Part shown: one piece after another, positions 47,701 through 59,531 of the stretch
How the letters are laid out: every line of letters starts with the position of its first letter
How positions within the stretch are numbered: the first letter of the stretch is position 1
Assembly: GCA_023078555.1 (NCBI GenBank)
Contig: CM041200.1
Location: forward strand, 2,736,001-2,800,000
Reading direction: 5' to 3'
Length of the DNA: 64,000 bases
Source of the DNA: Ulva prolifera
Lineage: Eukaryota > Chlorophyta > Ulvophyceae > Ulvales > Ulvaceae
The notes under the pieces: generated by a model
What the model was told of the DNA's origin: nothing
Seen by the model: only the letters and a program-made list of their open reading frames with translations
Database searches by the model: none
Translations under genes and position numbers: made by a program

Positions 47701-50700
47701 TGCCGCGCGGCCACCGATGACTGCCCGTTGCTGGCCGTCGCAGGTGCCGCCGCAGCAGGCGGCTCGTCCCACGCAATCACGGATGACTGGCCATTAGTGT
47801 CTGCAGCAGGCGCCGCCGCAGCAGGCGGCTCGTCCCAAGACACCACCGATGCGACCCCAGCCTCCACAGCGGCGCCCCCTCCGGCCTCTGCGCCACGCCC
47901 GCCCTCCTTTCCACCAGGCACATCCCCACGCCCGGAGTTCGCGGCCCCCTTCGTAGCCCCGTCTGCCAGCTCCGTTGCAGCAGCCGCGGACGCAGCCCTA
48001 CCTGGCCCGGCCTCCGAACCCGGCCGGTCCGAGCTCTGCCCCCCCGAAGCCGCCGTCCCTGAACCTCTTGAAGACTCAGGGGTGGCAACGCCGCCAGTTG
48101 GAGCGGCATCGTCGCCGTCATCCAGCGACAGCAGGTAGTTGATTTTCGTCTCCTCGCTCTGCCACGCCACCGCGTCCAGCGACAGCTGGCTGATGTCAAA
48201 CCGGTCCCGGATGTCCTCATCGCCGTCCACCGACGCGCGGTACAGCCAGAAGCGACCACGGTCAGCCTCCAGGTCCACATACCGCACCCCCGGGACAAGG
48301 TTCTGAATGTCGCCCTCGATGCGATCGACCTCCGAGCCAACGGCGCGCACGAGCTGCGAGCCGTACTCCCGCAGCGCGATCGAAAACGCGCGAGTGTCGT
48401 CGCGCATCGCGGGGTTCTGCGTGTTGAAGAACTTGTGCGCGAGCTGCTGCGGGTTGATGGTCTTGAGGTGCCGCTCGGCGATCTTCTCGCCATCAAAGTC
48501 GAGCTCCGCGGAGAAGCGGTACACGCCGGGCCCGATCTCCTCCGAGCGGGCATCGTACACGTGGTTCACGACGGGGTCCGCGTAGAGGTACGCGAGGACG
48601 ATTGCGAGCTCGTCGGCGGCCATGGAGCGGCCGATGAGAACTGCGCGGTTGCGCTGGATGAGGAAGAGGGCGACGAGTGAGAGGAGCACGCCGACGAGGA
48701 TCGACCCGAGGCCGTCCCACGCCTGCCAGTCGGTGGCAATGACGAGCCAGTTGCTGATGGCGGCAATGGTTACGCCGATGACGGCGGCGCCATCTTCGGC
48801 CATGACGGCAACGGCGGCGGGGTCGGAGCCGGAGTCGAGGTACTCCGCGAAGGTGACGCCGCGGCGCTCGGCGCCCTCGGAGAGCGCGCGCACCGCGACG
48901 ACGCAGGAGAAGCCCTCAACGACGAAGGAGATGGCGAGGACGGCGAAGTTGAGGCCAAAGTTGGCGACGTCGTGGTCTGCACGGGTGTGGCCGGGTAAGT
49001 GCACGGGGCGGCACGGCATGTATGTGTGTATGCATGATTACATAGCCGTATCCATTTGGACATTGACAACTCCGAAATCCGGGACCGAAAGAGGCATCCA
49101 AGCAAAATGCTGCCGTAAACTCTGACTTGCGCCACAGAATGCATGTGATCACAGGTGCACTGATAGGACGAAAACGGTGTTCACGGTTGGACCACACGGG
49201 GCGTGCGAGCCCTGCAGAGACATGGAAATTGGGAAGCAAGTGGATGATTGGGGAGGGTGTGGTGTGTTACCTTGGTCTGTTAGGGCGTAGGCTCCATTGA
49301 TGACTGAGGCGCCAGCACCGATGCAAAAGACACCGACAGCTGATATGAGGGAGAAGATGAACTTTTCTTTCATGTAGCCATACCTGCAGCAGTTGTTTGC
49401 CGGTCGTCGTGTGCGGGCGAGCACTGGAAGTGCGAGCATGACTGGGTGCACAATGCAAGTGCACAATGACAGCTGGACGGAGATGCGCACGGATACTCCT
49501 TTGTTGGGGCCTTCGTGCTCCTTGCGATGCCGAAACGGAGAAGAAGCTGGTTGCCGATGTCGGCAAGAGTATGTACGGCCTCCGCGAAGAGCGCGCTTGA
49601 CCCAGAATTGGATGAGACCCAGACCTTGGCCCCGAATATCAAAATATTTGATCCGATGGCAATGTTCACGGCGCGTGATTCGGAGTCCACACTGCGTATT
49701 CTTCCAAATCCATCTGATAGGGGCTTCCGCTTGCCTCCCCGAGGCTTGAGGGCGGCACGCTTGCACGCTCTCAAGGGGACGGAGCGCTGGCCATGAACCG
49801 AGCGGGCTTCCCGTCGCGGGTGCCTCACGCCCAAGCAAGGCCTTACATTCCTAGAACAGCCTAAAGAAGGCATGCAAGACCCTGACGAACTAATTCCCTG
49901 GCTCATGAGCGCACAACTTATCGAGCCAGATGCAAGCCGAAACGCTCCGGAAGTGACGCATCAACTTCAGAGCCTCTGACTGATTTGACGCCTGACAGCT
50001 ACCCCAAACTCACAAGTGTATAGCTGTGATGAAAAGTTCGACGTGGGGCTGCTTGAGCTCAGCCACCAACAACGTCCAGCCACATGTGGTGTTTCCGATC
50101 GTGCTCCCAGAACACAGTGCGACACCGCGATCTGTTTGAGGCTCATCAGGCGGTTTACTGATGCTGCTCCACTGTAACCTTCTGCGTGGTTATTTGGCAG
50201 CGGCCGAGTTTGGATTTGTACATCGAGCGTGGCGAAGGGAACACCGTGCGTGGTTTAAATCGGCCTCAGCCTTCAAGAGGTAGTCGTGCAAGACGGGAGC
50301 GACACCCAATGAGTTGTTCGCAAACTGAGCGACGGCAAATATGTAAAGCGAAATAGTCTCGGGGACGGCAGCGCACCGCTTGAGCTGTTCCGTCGTCTGG
50401 GCTGCATCTGCAGCCTTCTGTGCCGTAGCCTCCAGCTGTTGCACGGCCGCTACATGCTCCTTTATGTGTTCCTCCAACTGGCGCAGTTGATCACGTGCTT
50501 CCTCTATGGCACTTTCCGCACCAGATGTTCGAAATTGAGAGATCTCTGCGAGAGCACTTGCCCATTGATTCACACTAGCCGCCAAGCCATCCACCTGCAG
50601 TGAACGGGAAACATGAACAAATATGATCAGGAGCCTATATACCATATACCCTGCGAACTGTGGCTTTACAACGCACGTGTTGCCGTTTGTCTCGCTCCTC

Positions 50701-53700
50701 CTTCTCATGTTTGCTGTGCATCGCATCCAACTCCGCCTGCAGTACTGTCCTCTGATGCTTCAGTGGCTCATTCCCCTGCTGAAGTGAGAGTAACTGCGAG
50801 GCAACGTCTGCCTGCTCTCGCTCCAGCTCTGCAACCTGAGACTCGAGCTGCTCCCGCTCTTTCACCTCAGTGGTCAGCTTCATGTACGACTGCTCCAGCT
50901 GCAGCATCCTGCACCAGAACAGCCATCGGGACCACACCCAGCGAGCAGTCGCATGGCGATCGTGACCAATCCAACGCACCTTCTTCCATGCTTGACCTTG
51001 TCATCAGCTAGAGCAGTACGCTTGTTCATCAGGTCATCACGTGTCGTTGTGAGGCTACTCACCTCTTGATCCGCCACCTGGATAGCAGCATCCACCTCTG
51101 GCAGCCTACTGGCATCGCCATCGCCCTCCAGCTGTGCCTGCAGCTCGTGCAGCTCCCGGTCCGCACGCTGCCTCTGCTGCAGCAGCTGCTGCATGGGTGC
51201 CGCCAGCTTGGTCTGCAGCTCCTGTGCCATCGACACCAGCTCCCCAGCTGCTCCCTCCTCGCCTCGAGCCACTTGCACCTGCACGGCTCACACGTGCGAT
51301 GGACAGCCTCAACAACGTTGCGCGGTCGCAAAGCACTTCTAGGTAATCCAGAAAAACACATAAACCGACCGAGGATCATGACACGCCCAGCGGGCACTGG
51401 CCTCGACAACCCGGGCGCTAGACAGGGGAGGCACCTGCTCGTCCAGGGATTTGCATGTCGCCCGCAGCTCCTGCACCTGCACAGCCACGCCCTGCCGTTG
51501 CTGCTGCCAGTCCCTGGACTTCTGCACTGCACTCGACATCCCGATGATTGACTCCAAGTGCTTTCCCAGCTCTGCAACATCTGCTTCGTCCTGTTCAGCG
51601 TTACCAGAGGCATTCTCCCTGCAGCACAGCCGCAGTGTCACGCGGCGGCCGTGCGGATGCCGAGTGCGCCGGGAGGGGTTGCGCCGTACCGGTTCCGTTC
51701 AAATCGGGCGATGAAGTCACTGCGCTCCTTCTCCTCTGCGAACTTCCGCTGGCAAACTGCACAGATGCCGGCCTCCCGGGCCTTTGCAACCCAGGTCTCA
51801 CTGTACTGCTTCTGCGCCGCAGCCATCTTGGACTGGCTGGCGGCCTCGCTCCGCCTGCTCTCCAAGTAAGCCTGCACGCATGCACACCCACATTCCCTTC
51901 ACTCAAATCCCATTCCTACGCTCAGCTGCGCAGCCTGCGCACGAAGGACATTGCATAGGCCCCCCGCCTCTGCATTGCCAACCACCAGAACCAAGACCGT
52001 GTACAGTTGTCGAGGCTACTCCATCAAAATCACGTGCCACCTCGTCACACGACTGCTTCAACACAAACAGTATTCCCGCCTGTCACATGCTCAAATTAGA
52101 AACAAGCAGGCGCATGCGCCGTAGAGGCAGGGTGCGAGTGGTGCAGCGGGAGGCTGCTGTCGTGTGGGGCCGCACCTGGGCCTTGCTGTAGCGCTCCTGC
52201 AGCGCCGCGCCGGCCGCCGCCGAGAACGCCTTCTCGAGGTCCTCCACCTCCTCGTCCTCGTCCGCAAAGTGCTCCGCTAGCGCCGCGCGGCTCCTGTCCA
52301 GCGCCCGTGTCACCTCTGCGGCTGCCCTCTCGCTCCCGGCGTCGCCCTGCAGCGCCCCCCTCCTCCTCACACCCGAACAGAACAGCACGCACAGGTCGTC
52401 GGCGCGCTGTGGTGGCTCGAATAAGCATGGCAGGCCAAGCAGTCCAGCCGCAGCCAGTAGCAGCGGCGTGAGCGACAGGCCCCATCCAATGCTGGGAGCT
52501 CCCCGTGCGGGTGGGAGACGCCGTGCACCGCATGCATGCCCGGCAACAGGGCGAGGTGAGGGAGGTGGGCACCTTGGAGATCGTTTCCTCCAGGCCGCGG
52601 AGACTGGCTTGCGCGGAGAGCAGCTGCTGGCGTACGGTGTCCGCTGCGCGTTGCGCCTCCGCGTGCCGCTGTGAGGCTGCCTGCACCAGCTGCGCGCATG
52701 TTGCGCCGACAGCTTCCGGCTTGCCTGTGTCTGCCGCGACTCCGCCGAGTCCCTGCAGCGCCTGCTTGAGGGCAGGGCCGTGCTGCTTCTGTAGCAGGTC
52801 CACCTGCACACAGCTGCCTCGCGTGCACCACTGCAGCCCCTGTGGCCACCCTTGAGCACAACATACCTGGCGCACATGCACACGCATGTCACATGGGCCG
52901 CCGCCGTGGCTGCCCATCTTCAACAAGGCGTGGCTTGATCATCGAGCACGCATGTGTTCAATGCATCGGCCACTCAAATTGTGGCTGCATGCATCATTAG
53001 CACACAAGCACTCGATACAGCACAGCGGTCATCTGTGTCCACAGCGCGCTGTCTGGCTGCGGACGGACACCGGAGGATGTGGCAAGACTGCCCCCCCCGC
53101 GGCCCAGCAGTGCAGCGGCCAGCACAGCATGGCAGGAGGGCTGTACCTGTGCCTGCAGGTCCGCGGCGCTCTCCTGCGCGACTCGGAACCGCGTCGCGGC
53201 CTGCGTCGCCGCGCCGAGGCGGTCGCGCTCCCGCCGCAGCTCGGCGACCTTCTGCACCGCGGCGCGCAGCGCCGCCGCAGAAGCCTCGATCGCTGCGGCA
53301 GTCTGCTGCAGCTCGGCGTCAAAGCTCTTGCCCTCGAGCTGGGCGCGCTCGGCCTCGAGGTCGGCACGCATGTTCCCGAGCTTCAGCGCCGGCGGCAGCG
53401 CCTGTAGCCGCCCCCGCGCTGCCTGTAGCTTGCCTACACCGTGGCCGCGCTCTCAGCAACACACACGCCATGAAACGCTGTTGCGACGTACTCTTGGGCA
53501 CAGAAGCAACAGCTGTAGAGACCGCGATCAAGTGTTCACCATGTGCGGCGTGCAGGTGGCGGCGCACACTCGACAGCAGCCTGGCTGCTAGCCTTGCTGT
53601 CTGCGTCTGTCTGGAAGCTCGCGAGGCGGGCTTCCACCGTGCTGAGCCGCTGCTGCGCGCCCTGCTGCGCCTCGCGCTGCCGCCCCCGCAGCTCCTCCAG

Positions 53701-56185
53701 CTGCTCCGCACTCGCAGCATGCAGCCGCTGTAGCTCTGCAGATACGGCCACCTGCGCCTGCTCCGGCAGGTCGCTGCCCTGCGGCACTGCCTCCGCGAGG
53801 CCGTGCCGCTGGGCAAATGTCGCAGCGAGCTGCACCGCGAGCTTGACCTTACCTGCACGCACCACGTCTCCTCTCACCAGCGTGTCGTCGCGTGCACTTG
53901 CCAGAGCAACAGCAGGCACCGACACGCATCTCGAGCAGGCCTATGTGTCTACAGGTGGCAACTACAGCAGCTGCCTGGGGACGGTCACAGATACATGCAA
54001 TCTGGACATTCGTGTGAGGTAAGTGCAGAGGCATGTCAGCCGGTCCATCCAGACTACAACAACGACGCAGCTCAGTAGTGGGGAGGCGTGCCATGGTGGG
54101 CGTCAAGCTGGGCCTCCTTGCGGGCGGCCTCGTTCGACGCCGCCTGCGCCTGCGCGTTCACCTCGGCCAGCTCAGCCTCCTTCGAGCGCCGCTCCGCCGT
54201 CAGCTGCGCCGCCTGCTGCCGCTTCCGCACCGCCTTGCTCTCGTACTGCACACTGTGAAGCTCAGTACCATCAGAGGCAAGTGTGGGCACTGCAGTGCTG
54301 CATGTGTCAGCAGGCACGCAGCCACCACACCACATGCATAGTTGGTTTTTAGATAGCTGGATCATCCCCGCCAGCTATTCCTGCTTTTTCTCACCCCGTC
54401 AGAGGGTGTACTGTGCACGTTTTCAATGAGGTGTTGAGATGCTTTGGCGAGACCACGGCCGGTGCCAAGCTCCCCGACACCCCTCCCACGTCACTTTGTG
54501 CCTACGCGTGGGCCGTAGGATCAGTCCGGCCCCCCAGAACAAGGACCGTCTGCAGGCGCACAGACTCGCGGGAGCAGTCACGGGAGCTGCACTGAACACC
54601 CGCGCAAACTCAAGGCGGTGTAGGGTGCTCCAATGCTCTGTCATGTAATCGCCAGAGCCCTTATGCACCATTTGCCGCGCAGCCTCAGGCACACGCTGCG
54701 CTGAAATGCGGAGGCGGCGGCCGGCGCACCTTGTCACACATCGCCTGCAGCTCCGCTGCGGACGGCAGCTCCGCGTCCGGGATGTCCCCCACCGCCTGCC
54801 GCAGCTTCTCCGCCTCCGCCTCATGCATACCGCACTTGAGCTCCAGCCGCTCGACGTGGGCGATCGCCTGCTCGTTCTCCGCCAGCTGCGCCTCCAGCTC
54901 CGCCGCCCGCGCCTGCAGCCTGCAGCGCACCCGGCCACGCGCCTCAGCGCCCTGTCAGCCACGTCCAGCCCAACGCCGACGCAAGCGCCGACAGCCAGAC
55001 ACCGGGAGGCGCACGGCACACGTATCTCAGTGCAGTGTGGAGCCATACTGATTTTGATCGGCAGTCTACTTTGGTGCTGTGCCATGCAGTGGCCTGAAGT
55101 CGTGCAAACTACGACCTCCCGGCACACCCACCTTGCAACGCAGTGGCCGCTGTGTGCAGTCAGGGGGAGCGTGAGGGCCGCACGAGCGCATCTCCTCGGC
55201 GACCGTGGCCTGCTGCTGCTGCAGGGCGGCCTGCTGGTCAACGTCCCTCTTGACTGTTGCCCGCAGCCGCCGGGCCGTGTCCCGGTGGGTCTTCAGATGG
55301 CCAAGATGAATCTTGCACTCCTTGATCATCTGCAGGTCGGGCACCGGTGCAATCGAGTTCAAGCACAGATTTGTGAGGGCCTGATTCTGCCCTCAAGGAC
55401 ACGTGTGTGTGAATGCCCATCACTGCCCCGTGCATCAGCACGCGCACCTGGTTCTTCTCTTTGATGTCATCCTTGATCTTCTGGAGGCCTGCGGTGTACT
55501 TGGTGGCTGCGAAGATCGCATCGAACTTTTCTTTCAGGGGCTTGCTCTCTGAGAGGGGCCACAGGGAGTCCTCCTGGTGCACAAACACAACATGCTCCAG
55601 GATGGGCCGCGACACATTCATGACGTACGGCACCGTCTTGTCCATCTCTGCGCACTTGTTTGTCAGCACTTTCATCTCGCCAGTCTCGTCGTCTTGCACC
55701 ATGACGCTGCCATCCAGCGTTTTGAAGGTCTTTTTGGACTTGTTCTGAGTCAGCGAGAAGCTGCGGAACACCACAATCGCTGCATCGCGGGCCGTCCGAA
55801 GCCTCAGCTTGATGAGTGCCTTCACCTCTGTCTCCCCGGCTATCTGGAAGACGGGGCTGGTGGACTGCTTGTGCGCCGGATGGGCCAGCGTGCTCTGCCA
55901 TGACTGTGCATGCCTGGGGACCTGGTGTCCCCAGTGCGAGGACCTGCATTACAGGAGTCTAGAGCCGCAGCGCACCAAGGGGTCATGAACAAAGCTCTGG
56001 CCGTTTTTGGAGTTGGGAGGCATGGCTCCAGTGGTGGCCTGCTTGAGGCACTCGATGATGGTGGTCTTGCCAGCTCCATTCTGGCCCACGATCAGGGACA
56101 GCGGAGTCCCAAACTCGACAGAAGTCTCATTGTGAGGGTCCACTGAACGGATTCCCTTGATCAGCAGCTTCTCTATGCTGCACAT
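44781..56185 (-). CDS. RAD50: RAD50, SMC-like ATPase of the MRN double-strand-break repair complex
   Basis: Model: complement(join(44781-45095, 45399-45566, 45740-45925, 46178-46379, 46961-47005, 50377-50594, 50677-50908, 50980-51278, 51411-51618, 51690-51871, 52176-52346, 52573-52803, 53147-53433, 53598-53852, 54092-54245, 54730-54919, 55184-55329, 55448-55843, 55976-56185)), 1364 residues; family norm about 1310. Walker A 'GQNGAGKTT' is at 34-42, then 'FRSFSLTQ', '[19 protein letters not shown]' and a long coiled coil. The zinc hook 'CAVC' has its Cys at 717 and 720. The return coil follows, then '[20 protein letters not shown]', signature '[10 protein letters not shown]', Walker B '[12 protein letters not shown]' and '[12 protein letters not shown]'. 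All 18 joins keep phase. Three (donors near 54091, 53597 and 45739) need GC-AG introns. The fourteenth intron (47006-50376) holds a whole ZnT9-type gene on the same strand. The 45-nt exon at 46961-47005 is the least certain. Confidence 0.9.
47331..49906 (-). CDS. SLC30A9: SLC30A9/ZnT9-type mitochondrial cation efflux protein, nested in a RAD50 intron
   Basis: Model: complement(join(47331-48976, 49271-49383, 49497-49906)), 722 residues. ZnT9 proteins export zinc from mitochondria. The first 70 residues are Arg-rich ('[20 protein letters not shown]'), a likely presequence. The cation-efflux fold follows: '[20 protein letters not shown]', '[20 protein letters not shown]', '[20 protein letters not shown]', '[20 protein letters not shown]', '[20 protein letters not shown]', '[20 protein letters not shown]' and '[20 protein letters not shown]', with the His/Asp residues of the transport site. 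The two introns (GTATCC and GTAACA donors; CAG acceptors) join in phase. The last 260 residues are an Ala/Gly/Ser-rich tail not known in the family, with two 22-residue repeats. The gene lies wholly inside RAD50 intron 14, in the same orientation, with about 325 bp to the downstream RAD50 exon and 470 bp to the upstream one. Confidence 0.9.
47708..47841 (-). repeat. Two tandem 66-bp coding repeats ([11 protein letters not shown] unit)
   Basis: Within the ZnT9-type tail two adjacent 22-residue units read [12 protein letters not shown] and [12 protein letters not shown], each followed by a short variable part and N-G-Q-S-S-V. The DNA copies differ at a few bases. Confidence 0.85.
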
Positions 56186-56693
56186 GGTCTGCCCACGAGA
56201 TCACCGGGTCCGGATACTGACGTGCGAACGGATGCCACCACACATTTCTCTGCGCACTTACATCAGAGACGTAGATCTGACATGCCGGAACAGGTTCGCT
56301 CCCGGCTGAAGGCAGGGCTGGCAGCGAATGTGCCGAGGCACCGGTCCGTTACAGTTTTCAAACCACACTGTATACAAGAGTGACTCCGACGGCCGTGCTT
56401 TGGACCACCTCAGTCTCTGCTACATATCAGATCGTACACCAGGGGATCTGCTTCGCGCATGCGCCGGTCAAGCATCGCCCAGCACTCGTGAATTCACTCC
56501 GCGCATGCATGTGATCGTTCACCGCACAGTTACATGTCTTCCAGCGTCGTATTCACACCGAGTTCAAAACCGAACAACGCACGACACCTATACCAATAAA
56601 TGCTGTCTACCCGACGTCCAGGCGTCTACGAGCACCCGTTGTAATCTACAGGCAGGTTTGGCACTCGCGTGCCGCGTCCTCTGTGCACATGCA
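56186..56693. other. Interval upstream of RAD50
   Basis: These 508 bp lie between the RAD50 start and the stop of the next gene, also on the minus strand. They hold the RAD50 promoter. No gene is seen. Confidence 0.4.
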
Positions 56694-59194
56694 TCAGTGC
56701 GCCATGCTCAGGTCCACCTTCACACCAGTCTTATCTGCAACCAGGTTCACGCCAACCGGCCACGGCCCCTCCGCGTCCTTCCCCTTTCCCGCAGTCCCCT
56801 TCTGCGGACTGTCCGCGGTGTACGCCTCCTCGTCCCACTCACCCTGCCCAACACTGTCTCCAGATGCCTTCACCTTCTCCTCAGCTGAAAACAGCTCATG
56901 CGACTCAGCTTGCGCCGCGTGCTCGCCGCCATACTCCTTCTCCCCCACCTCCTCAGCAGCCTCGCTCCCCTCCACGTCAGCGTCTGCCGCAGACGCGTCG
57001 GTGCCGTCCCCCACGAGCGTGTCAGTCACTGCCTCGTCGCGCTGGCTGCGCTCGCGCTTCACGATCCCGTCCAGCGCATGCATGGACGGCAGCGGCGACA
57101 TTGCGCGGTCCGCGCCGGCGCGCTCGCCGGCCGCGGCCACAGCCGCCGCGAGGGCCTCAAAGTCGGCAGCGCTGTTGTACATCGCGGCGCTGACGCGCAC
57201 CCACAGCGCGCCCTCCCACGCGACCACCGGCGCCTCAACCGCGTGCTCGTGGCGCAGGCGGCTACGCAGCTCCTGGGCGGCCGCCGAGGACTTGGCGACG
57301 CCGGGCATGTCCGGCAGGCGCACCGCCGCCATGCTGGCGAACGACGAGCAGTCGACGTGCAGGGTGGGGCCGCTGCCGGACAGCGCCTGCTGCGGCTCCG
57401 AGCCGCCGATCAGCATCGGCAGGCCAGCGTCTTCCAGCCTGTACCGCGAAAGCCTGTCAGCCACAAACCGACTGCTGCAAAAGCACAAAACCCTCCTGGG
57501 CTGGCAAAATTGCCACCGAGGTGGATCCTCCGCGGCCCAGGTACCACACCTGGGCCATCCCTACCGAGTGAGTCAACTGCCATGCAGGCACACCAGAACG
57601 GGCTGCAAAAGGCATGCACTGTGTATGTGAGGCAATGCACAGTCTGCTGCGCGCCGCTGATGGGCAGCAGCGGTGGCAGCGCAGCCGCACCGGAAGCGCT
57701 TGAGCATGGCGGCGACGCCCTCCTCCAGGATGCTCTGCCGGCGCTTGCCCTGTGCCTTGGCTCCGAGGCGCTCATGCACGGCCACCGCAGCCGGCACCGC
57801 AAGCCACGCCGACAGGTCGGCGGTGCCGGACCAGCTGTGCTCGCCTATAAAGCCGAGGCCGGCGCCGTGCGATGCGACAAGCGGCCGCACGCGCGCCTGC
57901 AGCGCCTCCGCCACCCACAGCAGCGCCGTGCCCTTGGGCGTGCAGAGCCACTTGTGCAGGTTGGTGACGTACGCGTCGGCGCCGAGGTCCGGGACGGCGG
58001 TGCCGAGGTTGCCGATGGCGTGCGCCCCGTCCACGAGCGACACCGCTCCGCTCTGCATGCCGCCGCTCGCTGTCAGCACATGCCCTCCTCTCCCAGTGCT
58101 CCGGTTCCCCTGCTACAGCGGCATTGGTCCGCCACAACGCTCTGCGCTGGGTATACATACTGCCGCAAACGAACAGCTAGCGGCAGTGACTCCCTCTCAA
58201 AGGATCGGGCTCACCGAGCCACGGAAGCAGACGCGGCAGGTCAGACGCCGGCGGTGGAGCACGCCAGAAGCTCCCTGCATCGACAGCACAGCACAGCATC
58301 CAGGGGGCGCAGGGAAATATGTGCGTGGGGGGTCCCTGGACATGAGCGCACCTCGCGGCAAATCGCGGTCATCTCGGCCACAGGCAGCACGATCGGGGGG
58401 AAGCTGACGACGTGATCCATCACAACGGCGCGCACGCGGCCACCCTCCGCCTCCAGCACGCCCCGCAGCCGCTCCGCCACGAGCGCCGGCTGCATCGCAC
58501 ACTCCAGGTCGACCTCCAGCTCCACCACCTCCGCGCCAGCAGACTCGGCGACGCGGCCGACGGCCGTCTTGACCGAGCCGTACGCGCACGACAGCACCAG
58601 CACCGCGCCGCCGCCGCTGAGGTCCACAGCACGCAGCACGGTCGTCATGCCGGTGGTCGCGTTGGCCACGGGCACGCAGTCGCTGGGGCGGGCTTGCAGC
58701 ACGTCCGCGGCGACGGAGACCGCGCGCATGAGGGCCGGCACGGCGTCTTCCTCCATGAAGCGCGAGGGGGAGGCGTCGGCGGCCGCGCGCCACATCTCTG
58801 CGGCCTGGCGTGCAACGCGCAGCGTGGCGCCGTAGCTGCCGTGGTTGAGGTGGTGGAAGCCGGCCTCAAGGTCAAAGAGCTTCCGCATCTGACCTGCCTC
58901 TACACCGCAGGCCATGCGTGATGTCCATGCAGCGTGGCCGTCGCACCACCGGCAGCGCAAGCTTTGCAAGCGCAGGGTGCCTGATGCACAGCTGCAGCGG
59001 CGGGCCACATGCACTGAGCGCGCATGCGGAGGGGGCGCACCGAGCGATGTGGGGATGTCCTGGGTGAGGTCGCTGACATGCTGCTGCACGACCTGGCGCC
59101 GCTTGTGGGCTGCATCTGCCTGCTCGGCGCCGCTCGCACCAAAGCTCAGGGCTTCCGGCGCAAGCACGCCGGCGGCCACGAGCGCCCGCAGCAT
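56694..59194 (-). CDS. PLP-dependent class V aminotransferase-like enzyme (isopenicillin-N-epimerase / L-cysteine desulfhydrase type)
   Basis: Model: complement(join(56694-57471, 57691-58052, 58352-58893, 59041-59194)), 611 residues. The fold-type-I core: 'LEAGFHHLNHGSYGATL', 'NATTGMTTVLRAV', 'VLVLSCAYGSVKTAVGRVAE' and 'AVVMDHVVSFPPIVLPVAEM', then 'VSLVDGAHAIGNL' (Asp and His hold PLP) and 'GADAYVTNLHKWLCTPKGTA', whose Lys in 'NLHKW' is the Schiff-base lysine. Further on come 'SWSGTADLSAWLAVP' and 'GALWVRVSAAMYNSAADFEA'. Relatives include bacterial isopenicillin-N epimerases and plant L-cysteine desulfhydrase; the substrate here is open. Three joins keep phase (GTGCGC, GTGCGC, GTGCGG). After the fold comes an acidic, low-complexity tail of about 150 residues, unusual for the family. 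Exon 1 ('MLRALVAAGVLAPEALSFGA') could be part of a longer N-terminus. Confidence 0.87.
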
Positions 59195-59531
59195 CCAGAC
59201 CGGGTTCGTGCCCTGGTACTGCTCACCTGCATTGCAGCCTCGTCAGCCCATCGGCAATGCCTCGGGTCCACACGCGCTAGCCGACCTGATATCGCGTACG
59301 CTGTCCGTACATGGCACCTAGTCCTTGACAATATGCTCATCTACGAATGCGACATGCGGTCTGCAAATCAACTGTTTGGGTTTGACTGTGGACCTCATGC
59401 CATGAACACCACGCAGTCGGCACGTGGCCAGCGTGTGGCATGCAGCTGTGCAGGGCTTCTGTGGGCGTGGGCAAAACCGCATCTAGCACAGACCCCCAGG
59501 ACCAGACGGTGACACGCACAGTGGCATGCAT

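Noticed and set aside
44781..56185. RAD50 as two unrelated genes or a broken pseudogene split by the ZnT9-type gene.
   Set aside because: The reading phase and the expected order of RAD50 segments continue across the intron, including the N-L-x-x-x-x-x-Y stretch at 46961-47005. Both ATPase halves keep their motifs. It remains to be proven by cDNA.
56683..58415. Long plus-strand frames (up to 505 codons) opposite the aminotransferase, and similar ones opposite the Ala-rich gene (60078-61100), SDG40 (36864-37466) and NLE1.
   Set aside because: They are Arg/Pro/Ala-rich mirror frames of real GC-rich exons and ignore the splice sites of the true genes. They have no family features.
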